A DNA stretch of 64,000 nucleotides from Paenibacillus soyae (GCF_024623455.1 NZ_JANIPJ010000001.1:62001-126000); one strand, 5' to 3'; positions 34,264-43,652 are shown, counted from the first letter of the stretch. Numbers and translations: made by a program. The notes: a model not told the origin generated them from the sequence alone.

Positions 34264-35095
34264 GCCGACAGGCGGACGAGCTGCCTTATGGAGGAGAGCG
34301 GCGGTTTGGAGCGGGTGGGAAGGCATGCTTGCCCAACGGCCGTCCCGAAGCAGGCTCGTCCGGTATACGGAATATACGCTTAGCGGAAGGGAGCTCGCAT
34401 TCGCTGCAGCCGCAGGCTCCGTCGTTATATACGCGGCATTTTATTTGATTTATCAGTCCGCTGCTATATCGCTAGCGGCAGCCGTTCTGGGGCTGCTTAC
34501 CCCGAGGTGGAGACGGCAAGCCCTGCTTGAACGCCGTAGAAGCCGATTGAAGCTGCAGTTCAAGGAAGCCTTGTATTCCCTTACCTCCTCGCTTGCGGCG
34601 GGAAGGTCGCTGGAAAATTCGTTTCGGGGAGTTCTCGAGGATATGAAGCTGCTGTACTCGGACTCCGGCGCCGATATGCTGAAGGAGTTCCAGATCATTT
34701 GCCATCGCCTCGACAATTTCGACCCCCTGGAGCTGGCGCTTCGGGATCTGGACGAAAGGTCGCGGATTGACGAAATGACACAGTTCGTGGACGCGCTGAC
34801 GACCTGCAAACGCTCGGGCGGCGATCTATTGGAAGTGATGAAGCGGACTTCGACGATTATCGGAGACAAGCTGACGGTTGAAGGGGAGATCAAGATTCTG
34901 CTTGCGCAGAAGCGGCTGGAGTCGCGAATTATGATGGCAGTCCCGTTTGTGTTTCTGGGTTTTCTGGGATTCGCGGCGCCGGACTATATGGCTCCGTTGT
35001 ACAGCGGGCTGGGGTATGCGCTTCTCACCTTTTTGTTTGTTCTGCTGCTGGGATGCTTCTGGCTCATGGATCGCATCATGCGGATCGATATCTAG
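34247..35095 (+). CDS. tadB: TadB-like pilus platform protein
   Basis: About 282 residues. A T2SSF (GspF) domain is visible as FKEALYSLTSSLAAGRSLENSF through RIDEMTQFVDALTTCKRSGG, with hydrophobic helices around 60-95 (AFAAAAGSVVIYAAFYLIY) and at the C-terminus. It forms the inner platform with TadC. AAGGAGGTG 5 nt before ATG 34247 fixes the start inside cpaF. Confidence 0.88.
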   Translation: MAGRGKPTGGRAALWRRAAVWSGWEGMLAQRPSRSRLVRYTEYTLSGRELAFAAAAGSVVIYAAFYLIYQSAAISLAAAVLGLLTPRWRRQALLERRRSRLKLQFKEALYSLTSSLAAGRSLENSFRGVLEDMKLLYSDSGADMLKEFQIICHRLDNFDPLELALRDLDERSRIDEMTQFVDALTTCKRSGGDLLEVMKRTSTIIGDKLTVEGEIKILLAQKRLESRIMMAVPFVFLGFLGFAAPDYMAPLYSGLGYALLTFLFVLLLGCFWLMDRIMRIDI

Positions 35096-35127
35096 CCATT
35101 CTCAAAATGGGGAAAGGAGGAGCTTTC

Positions 35128-36006
35128 GTGATCAGCCTCCTCGTCGCGGCGGGATGGACGGCCGGATTTGTTTATCTCGTTGGCGTTTCGGCTCTATGGA
35201 AGCACGCGCGTTTGATAACGAGCAAGGGGAGTAAAGCCGGACACTTTGATTGGAAGGCGTTGTTGTTGGAGGCTCCTTTTCTGAAAGTGATCGAATATGC
35301 GGCCAGATGGGAGTCTCCGGGCTTGTTTCTAAATGGCTATCATACGAGGTTGATCATTCTGCGGGGCGACAGATGGACGATGGACCGAACGAAGCAAGAG
35401 GCCGCTGCCGGACTCGGAATGGGCTACTTGGCGATGGCCGGCTGCGCTTGGCTTTCCTGGGTAAGCGGAGAGCTCCCGCTGCTTGCCGCCGGGGGCTTGG
35501 CTTTCGCGGGCTTGGCTTTTCGCGGCTATTCGGATGCGGGGAAGCGAGTGAAGCAGCGGAAACAAGCGATTATCGCCGCAATGCCGGACCGGATGAGCAA
35601 GCTTATGCTGCTCGTCGGTGCAGGGGAGACGGTTCAGGGCGCGTTCATCCGTTGCCTGGAGGGGAAGGAAGGCTCGAATCACCCGCTGGATCGGGAGTGG
35701 CAGGCAGCCGTCGCGGCTATGAGGAACGGTCAGTCGTTCAGCGGGGCGATTGAGCAGTTCAACCGAAGCTGCGCGGTTCAAGAAGCTTCCATCTTCACGA
35801 CTGTGATGCTTCTCAATTATAGGAAGGGGGGCGAGCAATTCGTTCTTTCCGTGAGGGAGCTGTCTTATTCCTTGTGGGAGAAACGCAAGGAAATCGCGCG
35901 AACCAAAGGAGAAGAGGCGTCGTCGAAGCTCGTTTTCCCTCTCGTAGGCATTATGTTTATTTTGATGATTTTGGTAGCGGCGCCGGCCGTTCTTATGATG
36001 TCGTGA
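35128..36006 (+). CDS. tadC: TadC-like pilus platform protein
   Basis: About 292 residues with four hydrophobic segments and the second T2SSF domain (MPDRMSKLMLLVGAGETVQG through KKEIARTKGEEASSKLVFPL). Partner of TadB. GTG 35128 is chosen because GGAGG lies 8 nt upstream; ATG 35107 has no ribosome site. It follows tadB by 32 nt. Confidence 0.86.
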   Translation: MISLLVAAGWTAGFVYLVGVSALWKHARLITSKGSKAGHFDWKALLLEAPFLKVIEYAARWESPGLFLNGYHTRLIILRGDRWTMDRTKQEAAAGLGMGYLAMAGCAWLSWVSGELPLLAAGGLAFAGLAFRGYSDAGKRVKQRKQAIIAAMPDRMSKLMLLVGAGETVQGAFIRCLEGKEGSNHPLDREWQAAVAAMRNGQSFSGAIEQFNRSCAVQEASIFTTVMLLNYRKGGEQFVLSVRELSYSLWEKRKEIARTKGEEASSKLVFPLVGIMFILMILVAAPAVLMMS

Positions 36007-36036
36007 TTCTATTATTTGATAAGGAGCTGTGGATCG

Positions 36037-36222
36037 ATGAAAAGTATGGTAAATCACTTCAAAAGCTTTTGGCGCAAGGAAGAAGGGATCGGAACGCTCG
36101 AGGTCATTCTTATCGTAGCGGTGGTCATTATTATCGCTTTGTTGTTCAAGGATTGGATTGTCGCGCTGGTGCAGGACGTGCTCGATAAGGCGGACAGCGA
36201 CGCGAGGCAAATATTTGAGTAA
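36037..36222 (+). CDS. flp: Flp1-like pilin
   Basis: A 61-residue prepilin. The basic leader ends at KEEG, and cleavage after that Gly would give IGTLE, with Glu at position 5 of the mature pilin, followed by the hydrophobic stem VILIVAVVIIIALLF. This is the class used by Tad prepilin peptidases, which the operon encodes at 40171. AAGGAG is 10 nt upstream of ATG 36037. The main shaft subunit is expected to be this protein. Confidence 0.9.
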   Translation: MKSMVNHFKSFWRKEEGIGTLEVILIVAVVIIIALLFKDWIVALVQDVLDKADSDARQIFE

Positions 36223-36958
36223 CGGCGGCCGCTTAGCGCGGGTGTGGGGCGCGGATGAGAGAGGCAGTTTTACGCTGGAGAGCGCCTTGGTATTCCCGGC
36301 GCTGTTGGCCATGGTGCTGGCGTTTCTGTTCGTCGGCATGTATCTCTACCAGAAAGCCGTCGTGTTCTATGCCGCGTCGGTCACGTCGGAACGGGCCGCT
36401 TTCAGCTGGGATAACAGCAATAGAGAGCCGGTGAGCGGCATGCTGACAGGCCCGCGCTACGATGATTTGTACCGGAGATTCGGATCGGATGGCGCGCTTG
36501 CCAGCTTGTTCGGAATGAATAAGACGGACGAGGGAAGCCGCATAGATTGGCCGGGCGAGACGACGGGTTCCGGCGGAGCAGTCGAGAACGCGAGCTCGCA
36601 GGAAACGGGCGGCGTATCCAGCGGGCCCAGGAGCAAGCTCATTTCGGCATCCGAATGGATGGCTTCGGCCCAGCTGCCTTATAACGGATCCGCGGCATAC
36701 GCTATCAGCGGTCTGGAGACGTACATTGAAGTCAAGCTGCGCCATCCGCTCGAGGTTATGCCCTGGGAGACGAGCTGGATTAGGGGGGAGCCGGCGGCTG
36801 CTGGCAGGGGAATAATCGTAGAACCGGTAGAGTTCGTTCGAAGCGTTGCGCTTGTTCGCTATTACACGACGAAGTTCGCGAATTATCCGATGGGCAAGAC
36901 GACGGCACGGAGCAGGGCGGGCGAGGTGCTGTCCTCTATCGGACAGCAGGCGCAATAA
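36215..36958 (+). CDS. TadE-like minor pilin
   Basis: About 247 residues. A TadE-type N-terminus (ERGSFTLESALVFPALLAMV with Glu in TLES) is followed by one membrane helix and an extracytoplasmic domain. TTG 36215 is the likely start: GAGG is 7 nt upstream and it overlaps the flp stop by 8 nt. The ectodomain (about 190 residues) has no recognised fold. Confidence 0.82.
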   Translation: MSNGGRLARVWGADERGSFTLESALVFPALLAMVLAFLFVGMYLYQKAVVFYAASVTSERAAFSWDNSNREPVSGMLTGPRYDDLYRRFGSDGALASLFGMNKTDEGSRIDWPGETTGSGGAVENASSQETGGVSSGPRSKLISASEWMASAQLPYNGSAAYAISGLETYIEVKLRHPLEVMPWETSWIRGEPAAAGRGIIVEPVEFVRSVALVRYYTTKFANYPMGKTTARSRAGEVLSSIGQQAQ

Positions 36959-36970
36959 ATGGGAGGGGGC

Positions 36971-39202
36971 GTGAGAACGATACGAATGGCGAAAATCCTA
37001 ATCAAAGAAGACGGGGCGGTAACGGTTTTTGCGGTCGTTATTCTCTCCGCGCTGTTATTGTTTTTCTCCGTATTGATCGACTACGCCCGAATCGCGGCTT
37101 TCCAGCTGATGTCGGAGAATGCGGCTCGCGCGGGCGTGCGATCCGTATTGTCCGCGTACGACTCGTGGCTATTCGAAAGGTACGGCTTATTCGGCAGAGG
37201 AGGGACGGACGGGAGCGAGATCTTCTCGGAGGTCATGAAGGCGAGCGTCGGCAGTCGTCCATTCGGCTCGGACGAAGGTATGGAGCTGGTTGCGTCGACA
37301 TTGGATTCGTCCAAGCTGCTTACGGCCTCTACGCTTGGGGAGCATGACGTCTTCGCCAGGCAAGTGCTCGAAGATATGAAATATAAGGCGCCAATCGACT
37401 TTACTTTGGAGCTGGTCGCCAAATTTACGCCTATGTCGCAAGCGCTCCGGGAAAGCTCGAATGCGATCCAAACCCTCGAGCAGCTGCGCAAGCTGTACGA
37501 GCGGAGGGAGGACCTGCTGGAGAAGGCGGTTCGGCTGCAGGAACAGGCGGTTCAGATTCTTATCGACAGCGAGGCTCTTGCGTTGGTTCCGGCAGGACGC
37601 GCCCTCAGCGGTAGCGGGAGCGGCACGTCCGCGGCCCTTGCAGAGGGATATGGGCAATATGCAGCGCAAGCCGAGCATGACGCTTCGGTTCCGGAGGGCG
37701 GGGAAGCGTTGTATGGCGAAGAGATTGCGGCCTATGAACGGGAGGTCGCGGATTTGACGAAGGAACTGCGGAGCGGCAGCAATAAGCTCGAGCTGAAGCA
37801 TGCAGAGCTGTTAACGGAGGCTTCGCAGAAGGTGGAAGAGGCGGAACGGATTAATGGGCAGATGAAGCTCATTATTGCGCAAGCAGACACGGCTTCCGGA
37901 GCTGGTTACGGCAACGTCGCGAATGCCAAAGCGCCTGGCTCCGGCGATTACGCCATGCCGGACAGCACGGCCAAGGAGCTGGAAGAAATTCGGAAGAGCG
38001 GCGATAAGCTGCTGCGGACCGCCGAATGGTTCGCGGGCTACAAGGCCGAGCTGCTCGAGCAAGGTACCAACGGCACGGCGGTCACCAGCGAGATCGAGCA
38101 GCTGCTGGGCCGCTGGTCGGGAGCGATGTCGGCGCCGAATTCATTGGCCCAGGCATCGCTGCTTCTCTCCGTCGCGGAGATTGGCAAGGCGCTGCAGAAG
38201 TACGAGCAGCTCTACTCGCTGCCGGGCCAAGTGCTGAAGGATCGCAGGGACAGCGTGCTCGATGTCTCGTTCAAGTCCAAGCTCGCCGAGCAGAAGCGGC
38301 AGACCGCGTCGAAGTGGACCGAAGCGAACCGCATGCTCCAAGGCCTGGCAGGCGTCCCCGCGCGGCCCGATCATCAGGCGATATTCGATCAGGCACGCAC
38401 CCGTTTCGAGCAAAACCTTCTGTTCAATCAACATGCGGCTTCCGCTTCCGAAGCGTATAAGTTAAACCATCCGGAGGATGCGAGCGCGGCGGCGGAGCAA
38501 TCGGCGACCCGCATGGACGGAATGTTCGCCGGTATGTCCGACATGCTGCTTCAGGGGCGCGATGCTTATTATTTCGGAGAATACGCGGCGGGCCGGTATT
38601 CCTATTTCGAGCCGCAGCAGCTTCGCGGATTGCTCGCGAACGGAGATGTGGACGGCGTTTCGCAGACCGCTTCATTCCACAATCAAGAGCTGGAATACGT
38701 CCTTTACGGCTTCCACGATCCTATGGGCAATTTAATTGCCGCTTACGGCGAGCTGTTCTCCGTTCGCCTGGCGGTCCGGACAATGGAAGGCCTCATTGAA
38801 AGCCGGGCGCTGGGGCATCCGCTTCTCGTTTTATCTGCTGCCATTCTATACGGTCTCGAGAAAACGATGGAAGATATGCTTTCGTTTGCGGAGAAGGGAT
38901 CGGCACCGCTTTCGAAGTACATCAAAGTTGAACTGACCTATCTCGATTATTTGCGCCTTTTCATTATGATGCATCGCGGAGACGAGGAGCAGAGGCTAGG
39001 GCGGATGATAGCCGTCATCGAACAAAATACCGGACTGCAGCTATCCTCCGTGCCGGTCGGCGTAACCGCGGAAGCAAAGGTTTCCATGAAGCTTTGGTTT
39101 TTGCCGGGGATCATGAGTATGCTGGGGCGGCTCGACTTGCTTCAGGGAAAGGTAATCGGCAGCCGCTATGAAACGACGCAAACCGTGGGATGGTCCTACT
39201 AA
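36971..39202 (+). CDS. large TadG/DUF5702-like pilus protein
   Basis: About 743 residues. It begins with a pseudopilin-like segment (EDGAVTVFAVVILSALLLFF, then SVLIDYARIAAFQLM) of the DUF5702/TadG kind, followed by a very long extracytoplasmic region rich in coiled-coil-like heptads (residues 170-480, e.g. LLEKAVRLQEQAVQIL). Such proteins could form the pilus tip or an envelope scaffold; that role is inference. Start is GTG 36971 (GGAGG, 4 nt spacing) or ATG 36959, which directly follows the previous stop. Confidence 0.75.
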   Translation: MRTIRMAKILIKEDGAVTVFAVVILSALLLFFSVLIDYARIAAFQLMSENAARAGVRSVLSAYDSWLFERYGLFGRGGTDGSEIFSEVMKASVGSRPFGSDEGMELVASTLDSSKLLTASTLGEHDVFARQVLEDMKYKAPIDFTLELVAKFTPMSQALRESSNAIQTLEQLRKLYERREDLLEKAVRLQEQAVQILIDSEALALVPAGRALSGSGSGTSAALAEGYGQYAAQAEHDASVPEGGEALYGEEIAAYEREVADLTKELRSGSNKLELKHAELLTEASQKVEEAERINGQMKLIIAQADTASGAGYGNVANAKAPGSGDYAMPDSTAKELEEIRKSGDKLLRTAEWFAGYKAELLEQGTNGTAVTSEIEQLLGRWSGAMSAPNSLAQASLLLSVAEIGKALQKYEQLYSLPGQVLKDRRDSVLDVSFKSKLAEQKRQTASKWTEANRMLQGLAGVPARPDHQAIFDQARTRFEQNLLFNQHAASASEAYKLNHPEDASAAAEQSATRMDGMFAGMSDMLLQGRDAYYFGEYAAGRYSYFEPQQLRGLLANGDVDGVSQTASFHNQELEYVLYGFHDPMGNLIAAYGELFSVRLAVRTMEGLIESRALGHPLLVLSAAILYGLEKTMEDMLSFAEKGSAPLSKYIKVELTYLDYLRLFIMMHRGDEEQRLGRMIAVIEQNTGLQLSSVPVGVTAEAKVSMKLWFLPGIMSMLGRLDLLQGKVIGSRYETTQTVGWSY

Positions 39203-40166
39203 GCGATCGATTGCCGCTTTTACCTATGAGCGCAAAGGATCGATTTTGCTGGAAGCGGCTCTCGTTATGCCACTTCTATTATTTTTGCTTGCCGCGTTCT
39301 CGGTCATTATCTCGTTATGCATGGCGCAGATGGCGCTGCATGCGACGGCTTCCCAGAGCGCCCGTCAAATCGCCGCGCATATGTATCCCGTCGAGCTTGC
39401 GCAGCAGCAGCTGCAGGCTGCGGCAGGAGCGGCCGTCACGCCGAACCTGCCTGTCCCGCTGCCGGGATGGAGCGAGGTTGCGGCAGACGCGGCGGAATGG
39501 CTTCCCGATCCGGCCGGCGAGTTCGTCTCGTCCGCTCTTCGGGGGGATTGGCGGCCGCTGCAGAACCTGGCCGCCACCGAGCTGGGAAGAGGCGTCATCG
39601 AACCGTTCGTGCGGCAATACGCCAATGATTATGTGCTGAAGCCCGAGAGGATTCGCCTCTCGTATATCTCTTTGCCGGATCTGAAGGACAAAGAAGAGCC
39701 TTATATCGCCATAGCGCTGGAATACGAATATCCGTTTCGGATTCCGTTCCTCGGGAGGCCGATCGTGCTTCGAGAGCAGGCTTATGAGCGTGTCTGGGTA
39801 AGCGACGCCGCGCCGGCCGCCTACGGCTCAGAAGCGGAGAGCGGAGAGAATACGCTCCAGCTTCAGATCGTATCCATCTCGCCGAACCCGCTAAGACCCG
39901 GCCAGAAAGCGACCGTTGTCGTCAAGACGGAGCCCGGTGCCCGCGTCTCCCTTAGCGTCACATATAAGAGCGGTGCCAGCAAAGCGAAGCATCTGGGCGA
40001 AGCGGCTGCCGACGATCAGGGATATGTGCAATGGACCTGGCACGTGTCAGGCAATACGACGCCCGGCATATGGGAGCTGGAAGTGGAGGGGAGCGGACGC
40101 AAAGGCAGCGTGTCCAAACATTTTGTAGTCGAGAAAAAGCCGGATGTACGGTCTGGAGAGGAATGA
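39168..40166 (+). CDS. TadE-like protein with C-terminal Ig-like domain
   Basis: 332 residues. N-terminal TadE motif RKGSILLEAALVMPLLLFLL and one membrane helix, then a long ectodomain. The last 100 residues (VSISPNPLRPGQKATVVVKT, DDQGYVQWTWHVSGNTTPGI, WELEVEGSG) form a bacterial Ig-like/fibronectin-like sandwich often used for adhesion. It overlaps the preceding gene by 35 nt and the following peptidase frame by a few. Confidence 0.8.
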   Translation: MKRRKPWDGPTKRSIAAFTYERKGSILLEAALVMPLLLFLLAAFSVIISLCMAQMALHATASQSARQIAAHMYPVELAQQQLQAAAGAAVTPNLPVPLPGWSEVAADAAEWLPDPAGEFVSSALRGDWRPLQNLAATELGRGVIEPFVRQYANDYVLKPERIRLSYISLPDLKDKEEPYIAIALEYEYPFRIPFLGRPIVLREQAYERVWVSDAAPAAYGSEAESGENTLQLQIVSISPNPLRPGQKATVVVKTEPGARVSLSVTYKSGASKAKHLGEAAADDQGYVQWTWHVSGNTTPGIWELEVEGSGRKGSVSKHFVVEKKPDVRSGEE

Positions 40167-40170
40167 GAAA

Positions 40171-40677
40171 ATGGTTGTTGCATCGGCCGCGTTCGTACTT
40201 CTGCTGATTGCGTTCATATCGGATTTAATCAGGCAGACGATACCGAACTGGCTTACGGGGAGCGCGTTTGTAACGGGATTACTATACCAAGGGCTTCTCG
40301 CCGGAACAGAAGGGGAAGGCTGGCTTTGGTCGATCGGCGGGGCGGCGGCAGGCTTCCTGCCGCTGCTCATTCTTTATGCGCTGGGCGGGATCGGAGCAGG
40401 CGACGTGAAGCTGTTCGGCGGACTAGGCGCTTGGCTCGGGGCCGCGGCGGTTATGCAGCTTATGCTCTACGCCATTCTTTACGCCGGCGCTATCGGAGTT
40501 GTGATGCTGCTGTTCCATCGCGGGATTGTCCGGAATATGATCGAAGGGCTGCGTTCCGTCATGATCCTGAGAGGAGCTCTCTTGAATAGCCGGTGGTTCA
40601 GCTGGGCCCGATCCGGCAAGAGCTTCCCTTTTATGCTGGCCGTCGCGCCTGCGGCGTTTACCTTATGGATGGCCTAG
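40171..40677 (+). CDS. A24 prepilin peptidase, CpaA/TadV type
   Basis: A 168-residue membrane aspartic peptidase that cleaves the leader of Flp and TadE-type prepilins. The two catalytic aspartates are in AFISDLIRQTIPN and GGIGAGDVKLFGG (GxGD). It is the short form without the methylase domain. GGAGAGG lies 9 nt before ATG 40171; the open frame starts at 40144. Confidence 0.93.
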   Translation: MVVASAAFVLLLIAFISDLIRQTIPNWLTGSAFVTGLLYQGLLAGTEGEGWLWSIGGAAAGFLPLLILYALGGIGAGDVKLFGGLGAWLGAAAVMQLMLYAILYAGAIGVVMLLFHRGIVRNMIEGLRSVMILRGALLNSRWFSWARSGKSFPFMLAVAPAAFTLWMA

Positions 40678-40710
40678 CCATCAATGAACCGAAAGGAGAG
40701 TGGGAGACAC

Positions 40711-42225
40711 ATGCAGCAGTTTCGCATCGATTTTGCGATGAACCGCGGTCACGAGATGATGATCGACAAAGAGAGCGGGATGGATAGAAGCGAACTGGAC
40801 GAGCTGGAGCTGCAAGTTTTAAGCGCCCAGCAAGTTCCTTACTTGCTGCCGATGGATTGGTACGAGGTGGACGGCAAAGTGACGTTCCGTTATTCGCTGT
40901 CCGGGACGAAGATGCTGGTTCATCGTCTGCAGCAAGAACCTCTGTCGATGGAGCAGTATTATGGCTTGCTGCTGACCGTGACGGACGCGATTCTGGAATG
41001 CAAGGATTATATGCTGAGACCGGAGGGCTGCCTCTTGAACGAGCAGCTCTTGTTTATGGGAGAGCGGTTAACCGACATTCGAATCGCTTATATGCCGCTG
41101 AAGCATCCCGGAGCGAATGCTTTGTCTTCCGCCGAAAGCCTGCTGGCGCTTGCCGTCCGGTGGACGACTTACATCGAGACCATCGATGGCGCAGGCCTGA
41201 AGCGGATTGTTCAGCTTCTGAACCAAAGCCGTTCCCCGCTTTCGGATTTAAGAGATACGCTCTTGGAGCTGATTGCGGGCGGTTTGCCTCCGGCCGTTGA
41301 CGTCGACGTTGACGAGACTTACGGGAGAACGGCAAATAAAGAAGAAGGACAATCCGAATCCGTCTATCACCCGCCGATCGAACAGCCCAAGAAGATGTCT
41401 GCCGAAGAGACGCTCAGGCATCGGAACGCGGAGCTCGAGCTTGATGAGGATGAGCCGGAGTTCGGGAACGAAGGAACTCGGCGTCGCACATGGGCGGCGA
41501 TCGCCGCCGCGGTCATTGCCGCGGCGTGCGCGTGGCGGTTCTTGTACGCCGCTTCCCCGTCCAAAGAAAATCTTCTGATCTGCTCGGCCGTGACCCTTGT
41601 AATAGCCGCGGGACTGTTGCTCTACATGCGCAAATCCGCGTCGTTACTTATGGAGAGAAGGGAGATGGCGGCGCACGACGATACGCTGGAGCCTTATTCG
41701 GAGCCGCTTCCAGCCGCGCAAAAAAAGTGGAGGGCGGCCTACGGCCGTGACGAGGCCATCATTCCTCATGGCACAACTACCTCGATGGGCAGTTACTCGG
41801 TGTCGCCGCCGCGAGCGGAGCAGGCGAATAGTCCGGCTCAGACGGCCGTGCTTGAAGCAAGGGAAACTAGGGAAGCAAAAAGCGAAGAGGAGACTGCCTT
41901 GTTAAGCGATAAGCGTCGTTCGATTCGGCTCTGCAGAAAGTGGAATGGACAGGAAGAGGAGATTGCTCTGGATGGGGAGGTTTTCAAAATCGGCCGCTCC
42001 GGAGACGGAGTAAGCTATACGGAAAACGCCGAAGGGATTTCCAGGCTGCATCTGGAAATCGAGCGGATCGGCGCCGAGCATCATGCCAAGGATCTTGGCT
42101 CGAGGAACGGCAGCTTGCTTAATGGCAAATTAATGGTCCCTTATAAAACCTACAAGCTGGAATCCGGAGATCGCATTCAGCTTGCCGGCGATAAGGGACC
42201 GTTGTACGAGCTTCAAACGGGTTAA
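40711..42225 (+). CDS. FHA-domain protein with DUF6382-like N-terminus
   Basis: About 504 residues. An N-terminal region (LELQVLSAQQVPYLLPMDWY, TFRYSLSGTKMLVH) resembles DUF6382. Two adjacent membrane helices (RTWAAIAAAVIAAACAW and LLICSAVTLVIAAGLLLYM) follow near 270-310. The C-terminal FHA domain has FKIGRSGDGV, ISRLHLEI and DLGSRNGSLLNG, the phosphothreonine-binding loops. Such a protein could link pilus assembly to Ser/Thr phosphorylation. Start ATG 40711 has GGGAG 4-5 nt upstream. It ends the tad operon and its stop overlaps a convergent gene. Confidence 0.85.
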   Translation: MQQFRIDFAMNRGHEMMIDKESGMDRSELDELELQVLSAQQVPYLLPMDWYEVDGKVTFRYSLSGTKMLVHRLQQEPLSMEQYYGLLLTVTDAILECKDYMLRPEGCLLNEQLLFMGERLTDIRIAYMPLKHPGANALSSAESLLALAVRWTTYIETIDGAGLKRIVQLLNQSRSPLSDLRDTLLELIAGGLPPAVDVDVDETYGRTANKEEGQSESVYHPPIEQPKKMSAEETLRHRNAELELDEDEPEFGNEGTRRRTWAAIAAAVIAAACAWRFLYAASPSKENLLICSAVTLVIAAGLLLYMRKSASLLMERREMAAHDDTLEPYSEPLPAAQKKWRAAYGRDEAIIPHGTTTSMGSYSVSPPRAEQANSPAQTAVLEARETREAKSEEETALLSDKRRSIRLCRKWNGQEEEIALDGEVFKIGRSGDGVSYTENAEGISRLHLEIERIGAEHHAKDLGSRNGSLLNGKLMVPYKTYKLESGDRIQLAGDKGPLYELQTG

Positions 42226-43130
42226 GACGTCGGTCGAGCGAGCTGCCGCAAAGCGTCCTCGAGCGTCGGATAACGAAAGTTATAGCCGTGCTCAAGCGCC
42301 CGCTTCGGCATGGCCCGCTGCCCGTCGAGCAGCAAGGTAGACATCTCGCTGAAGAGCAATCGCATCAGCGAGGCCGGGACGGGGAACCAATGCGGCTTCC
42401 CGAACGCGCGACCGACCGCTCTTCCGAATTGGTCGTTGCTGACGGGCTCCGGCGCGGATGCGTTAACAGGCCCGCGAATTTCGCTGTTCTCCAAGCAGAA
42501 TAGGATGAGGCCGACCATGTCGGCAATATGTATCCACGACAGCCCTTGCCTGCCGGATCCGACCCTTCCTCCGCCGAACAGACGGTAAGGCAGCAGCATA
42601 AGCGGGAACGCGCCGCCCCTACGGTCCAGCACGAGTCCAATCCGAAGCTTGACCAGCCGGTCGGCGGGGATGGCGTCCGCGGCCTTCTCCCATGCCCGCA
42701 CGACCTCCGAGAGGTAATCGGTTACGTTCACCTTGCTGTCTTCGTCGAATAGCTCGGTTTCGGATATCCCGTAAGCGGAGATGCCGGACGCGTTAACGAC
42801 GACGGAAGGTTTGACCCGCAGGGAGCGAACCAACTGTCCGATTTGTTCGGCCGCCCATAGCCTGGAATGAAGGATCCGCTGTTTGGCTGCGGGCGTCCAT
42901 CGTTGGTTGATGCTTTCTCCGGCCAGGTTGACGATGCCGTCGATACCTTCGAGGAGCTGCGGCTCATGCGCAAGCTGCTGCCACGTCACGGTCTTCACGA
43001 GGTGATGGCGACCAGGCTTACTCGCGGCGCTACCCCGAGTTATAATCCATACCTCGTCGCCTCTTGCGACGAGGGCGTCGGTCAGCGCCTTCCCGATAAA
43101 CCCCGTTCCGCCGGCAACAGCTATCCGCAT
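42222..43130 (-). CDS. TIGR01777-type NAD(P)-dependent sugar epimerase-like protein
   Basis: A 302-residue short-chain dehydrogenase/epimerase-fold protein. N-terminal dinucleotide motif AVAGGTGFIGKAL, then GIVNLAGESINQRW, VVNASGISAYG and LRIGLVLDRRGGAFPLML, all typical of the YfcH/YfhF group. The last 50 residues hold the DUF1731 domain (FGKPHWFPVPASLMRLL, GQRAMPKRALEHGYNFRYP). Substrate unknown. GGGAGAG precedes the ATG. Confidence 0.93.
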   Translation of the reverse strand: MRIAVAGGTGFIGKALTDALVARGDEVWIITRGSAASKPGRHHLVKTVTWQQLAHEPQLLEGIDGIVNLAGESINQRWTPAAKQRILHSRLWAAEQIGQLVRSLRVKPSVVVNASGISAYGISETELFDEDSKVNVTDYLSEVVRAWEKAADAIPADRLVKLRIGLVLDRRGGAFPLMLLPYRLFGGGRVGSGRQGLSWIHIADMVGLILFCLENSEIRGPVNASAPEPVSNDQFGRAVGRAFGKPHWFPVPASLMRLLFSEMSTLLLDGQRAMPKRALEHGYNFRYPTLEDALRQLARPTS

Positions 43131-43148
43131 GGCTTCATCTCTCCCTTA

Positions 43149-43652
43149 TTATTTTACCGCTTCAATCTTCGTGAGCCAAAGCTGCTTGACCGCTTCTTCT
43201 CCTTCGATTGCTTTCTCGGTATATTCGAATTTCACTTCGGCGTCCGCCGGCAAAGTCTCGATGACGGCAGTCAGATCTTCCGGTATTTGATAAGCGGCGG
43301 CAACGCCGTCCGTCACGATTTCGATCGAATGGGAGTCGATCTGGCCCGTATACACACCCTCCGCGCCGATCGGCTGGCTTTCGGTTTGTTCCGCGCCGTC
43401 GTTGTCGGATTCTTCATTCGGCTCGGCTGCGCTATTATTCGTTTCGTCGTTCGTTGGCGCTTCGGGATCGATCACGCCGGTTTCTTCCGGCAACTGATTG
43501 CCGGCTTCGTTAGTCGGCGACGCGCTTCCTTGTTGCTCGTTGCCGCTCGGCTGATCGGCACCCGCGCCGCAAGCGGTCGCGGTCAACATAATGGCTAGGA
43601 GCAGGGCTCCGGCGGCTGCGGCTTTGTTGTTTTTCCTCGTTAGTTTCTTCAT
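43149..43652 (-). CDS. lipoprotein with acidic linker and small C-terminal domain
   Basis: 167 residues. Signal peptide with lipobox TATAC, then a low-complexity Asn/Glu/Pro/Ser linker of about 70 residues, then a domain of 65 residues (VYTGQIDSHSIEIVTDGVAA, VKFEYTEKAIEGEEAVKQLW). That small beta-rich domain recurs in Paenibacillus exported proteins; I have no name for it. GGAGGTG precedes the ATG. Followed after 18 nt by the epimerase gene. Confidence 0.8.
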   Translation of the reverse strand: MKKLTRKNNKAAAAGALLLAIMLTATACGAGADQPSGNEQQGSASPTNEAGNQLPEETGVIDPEAPTNDETNNSAAEPNEESDNDGAEQTESQPIGAEGVYTGQIDSHSIEIVTDGVAAAYQIPEDLTAVIETLPADAEVKFEYTEKAIEGEEAVKQLWLTKIEAVK

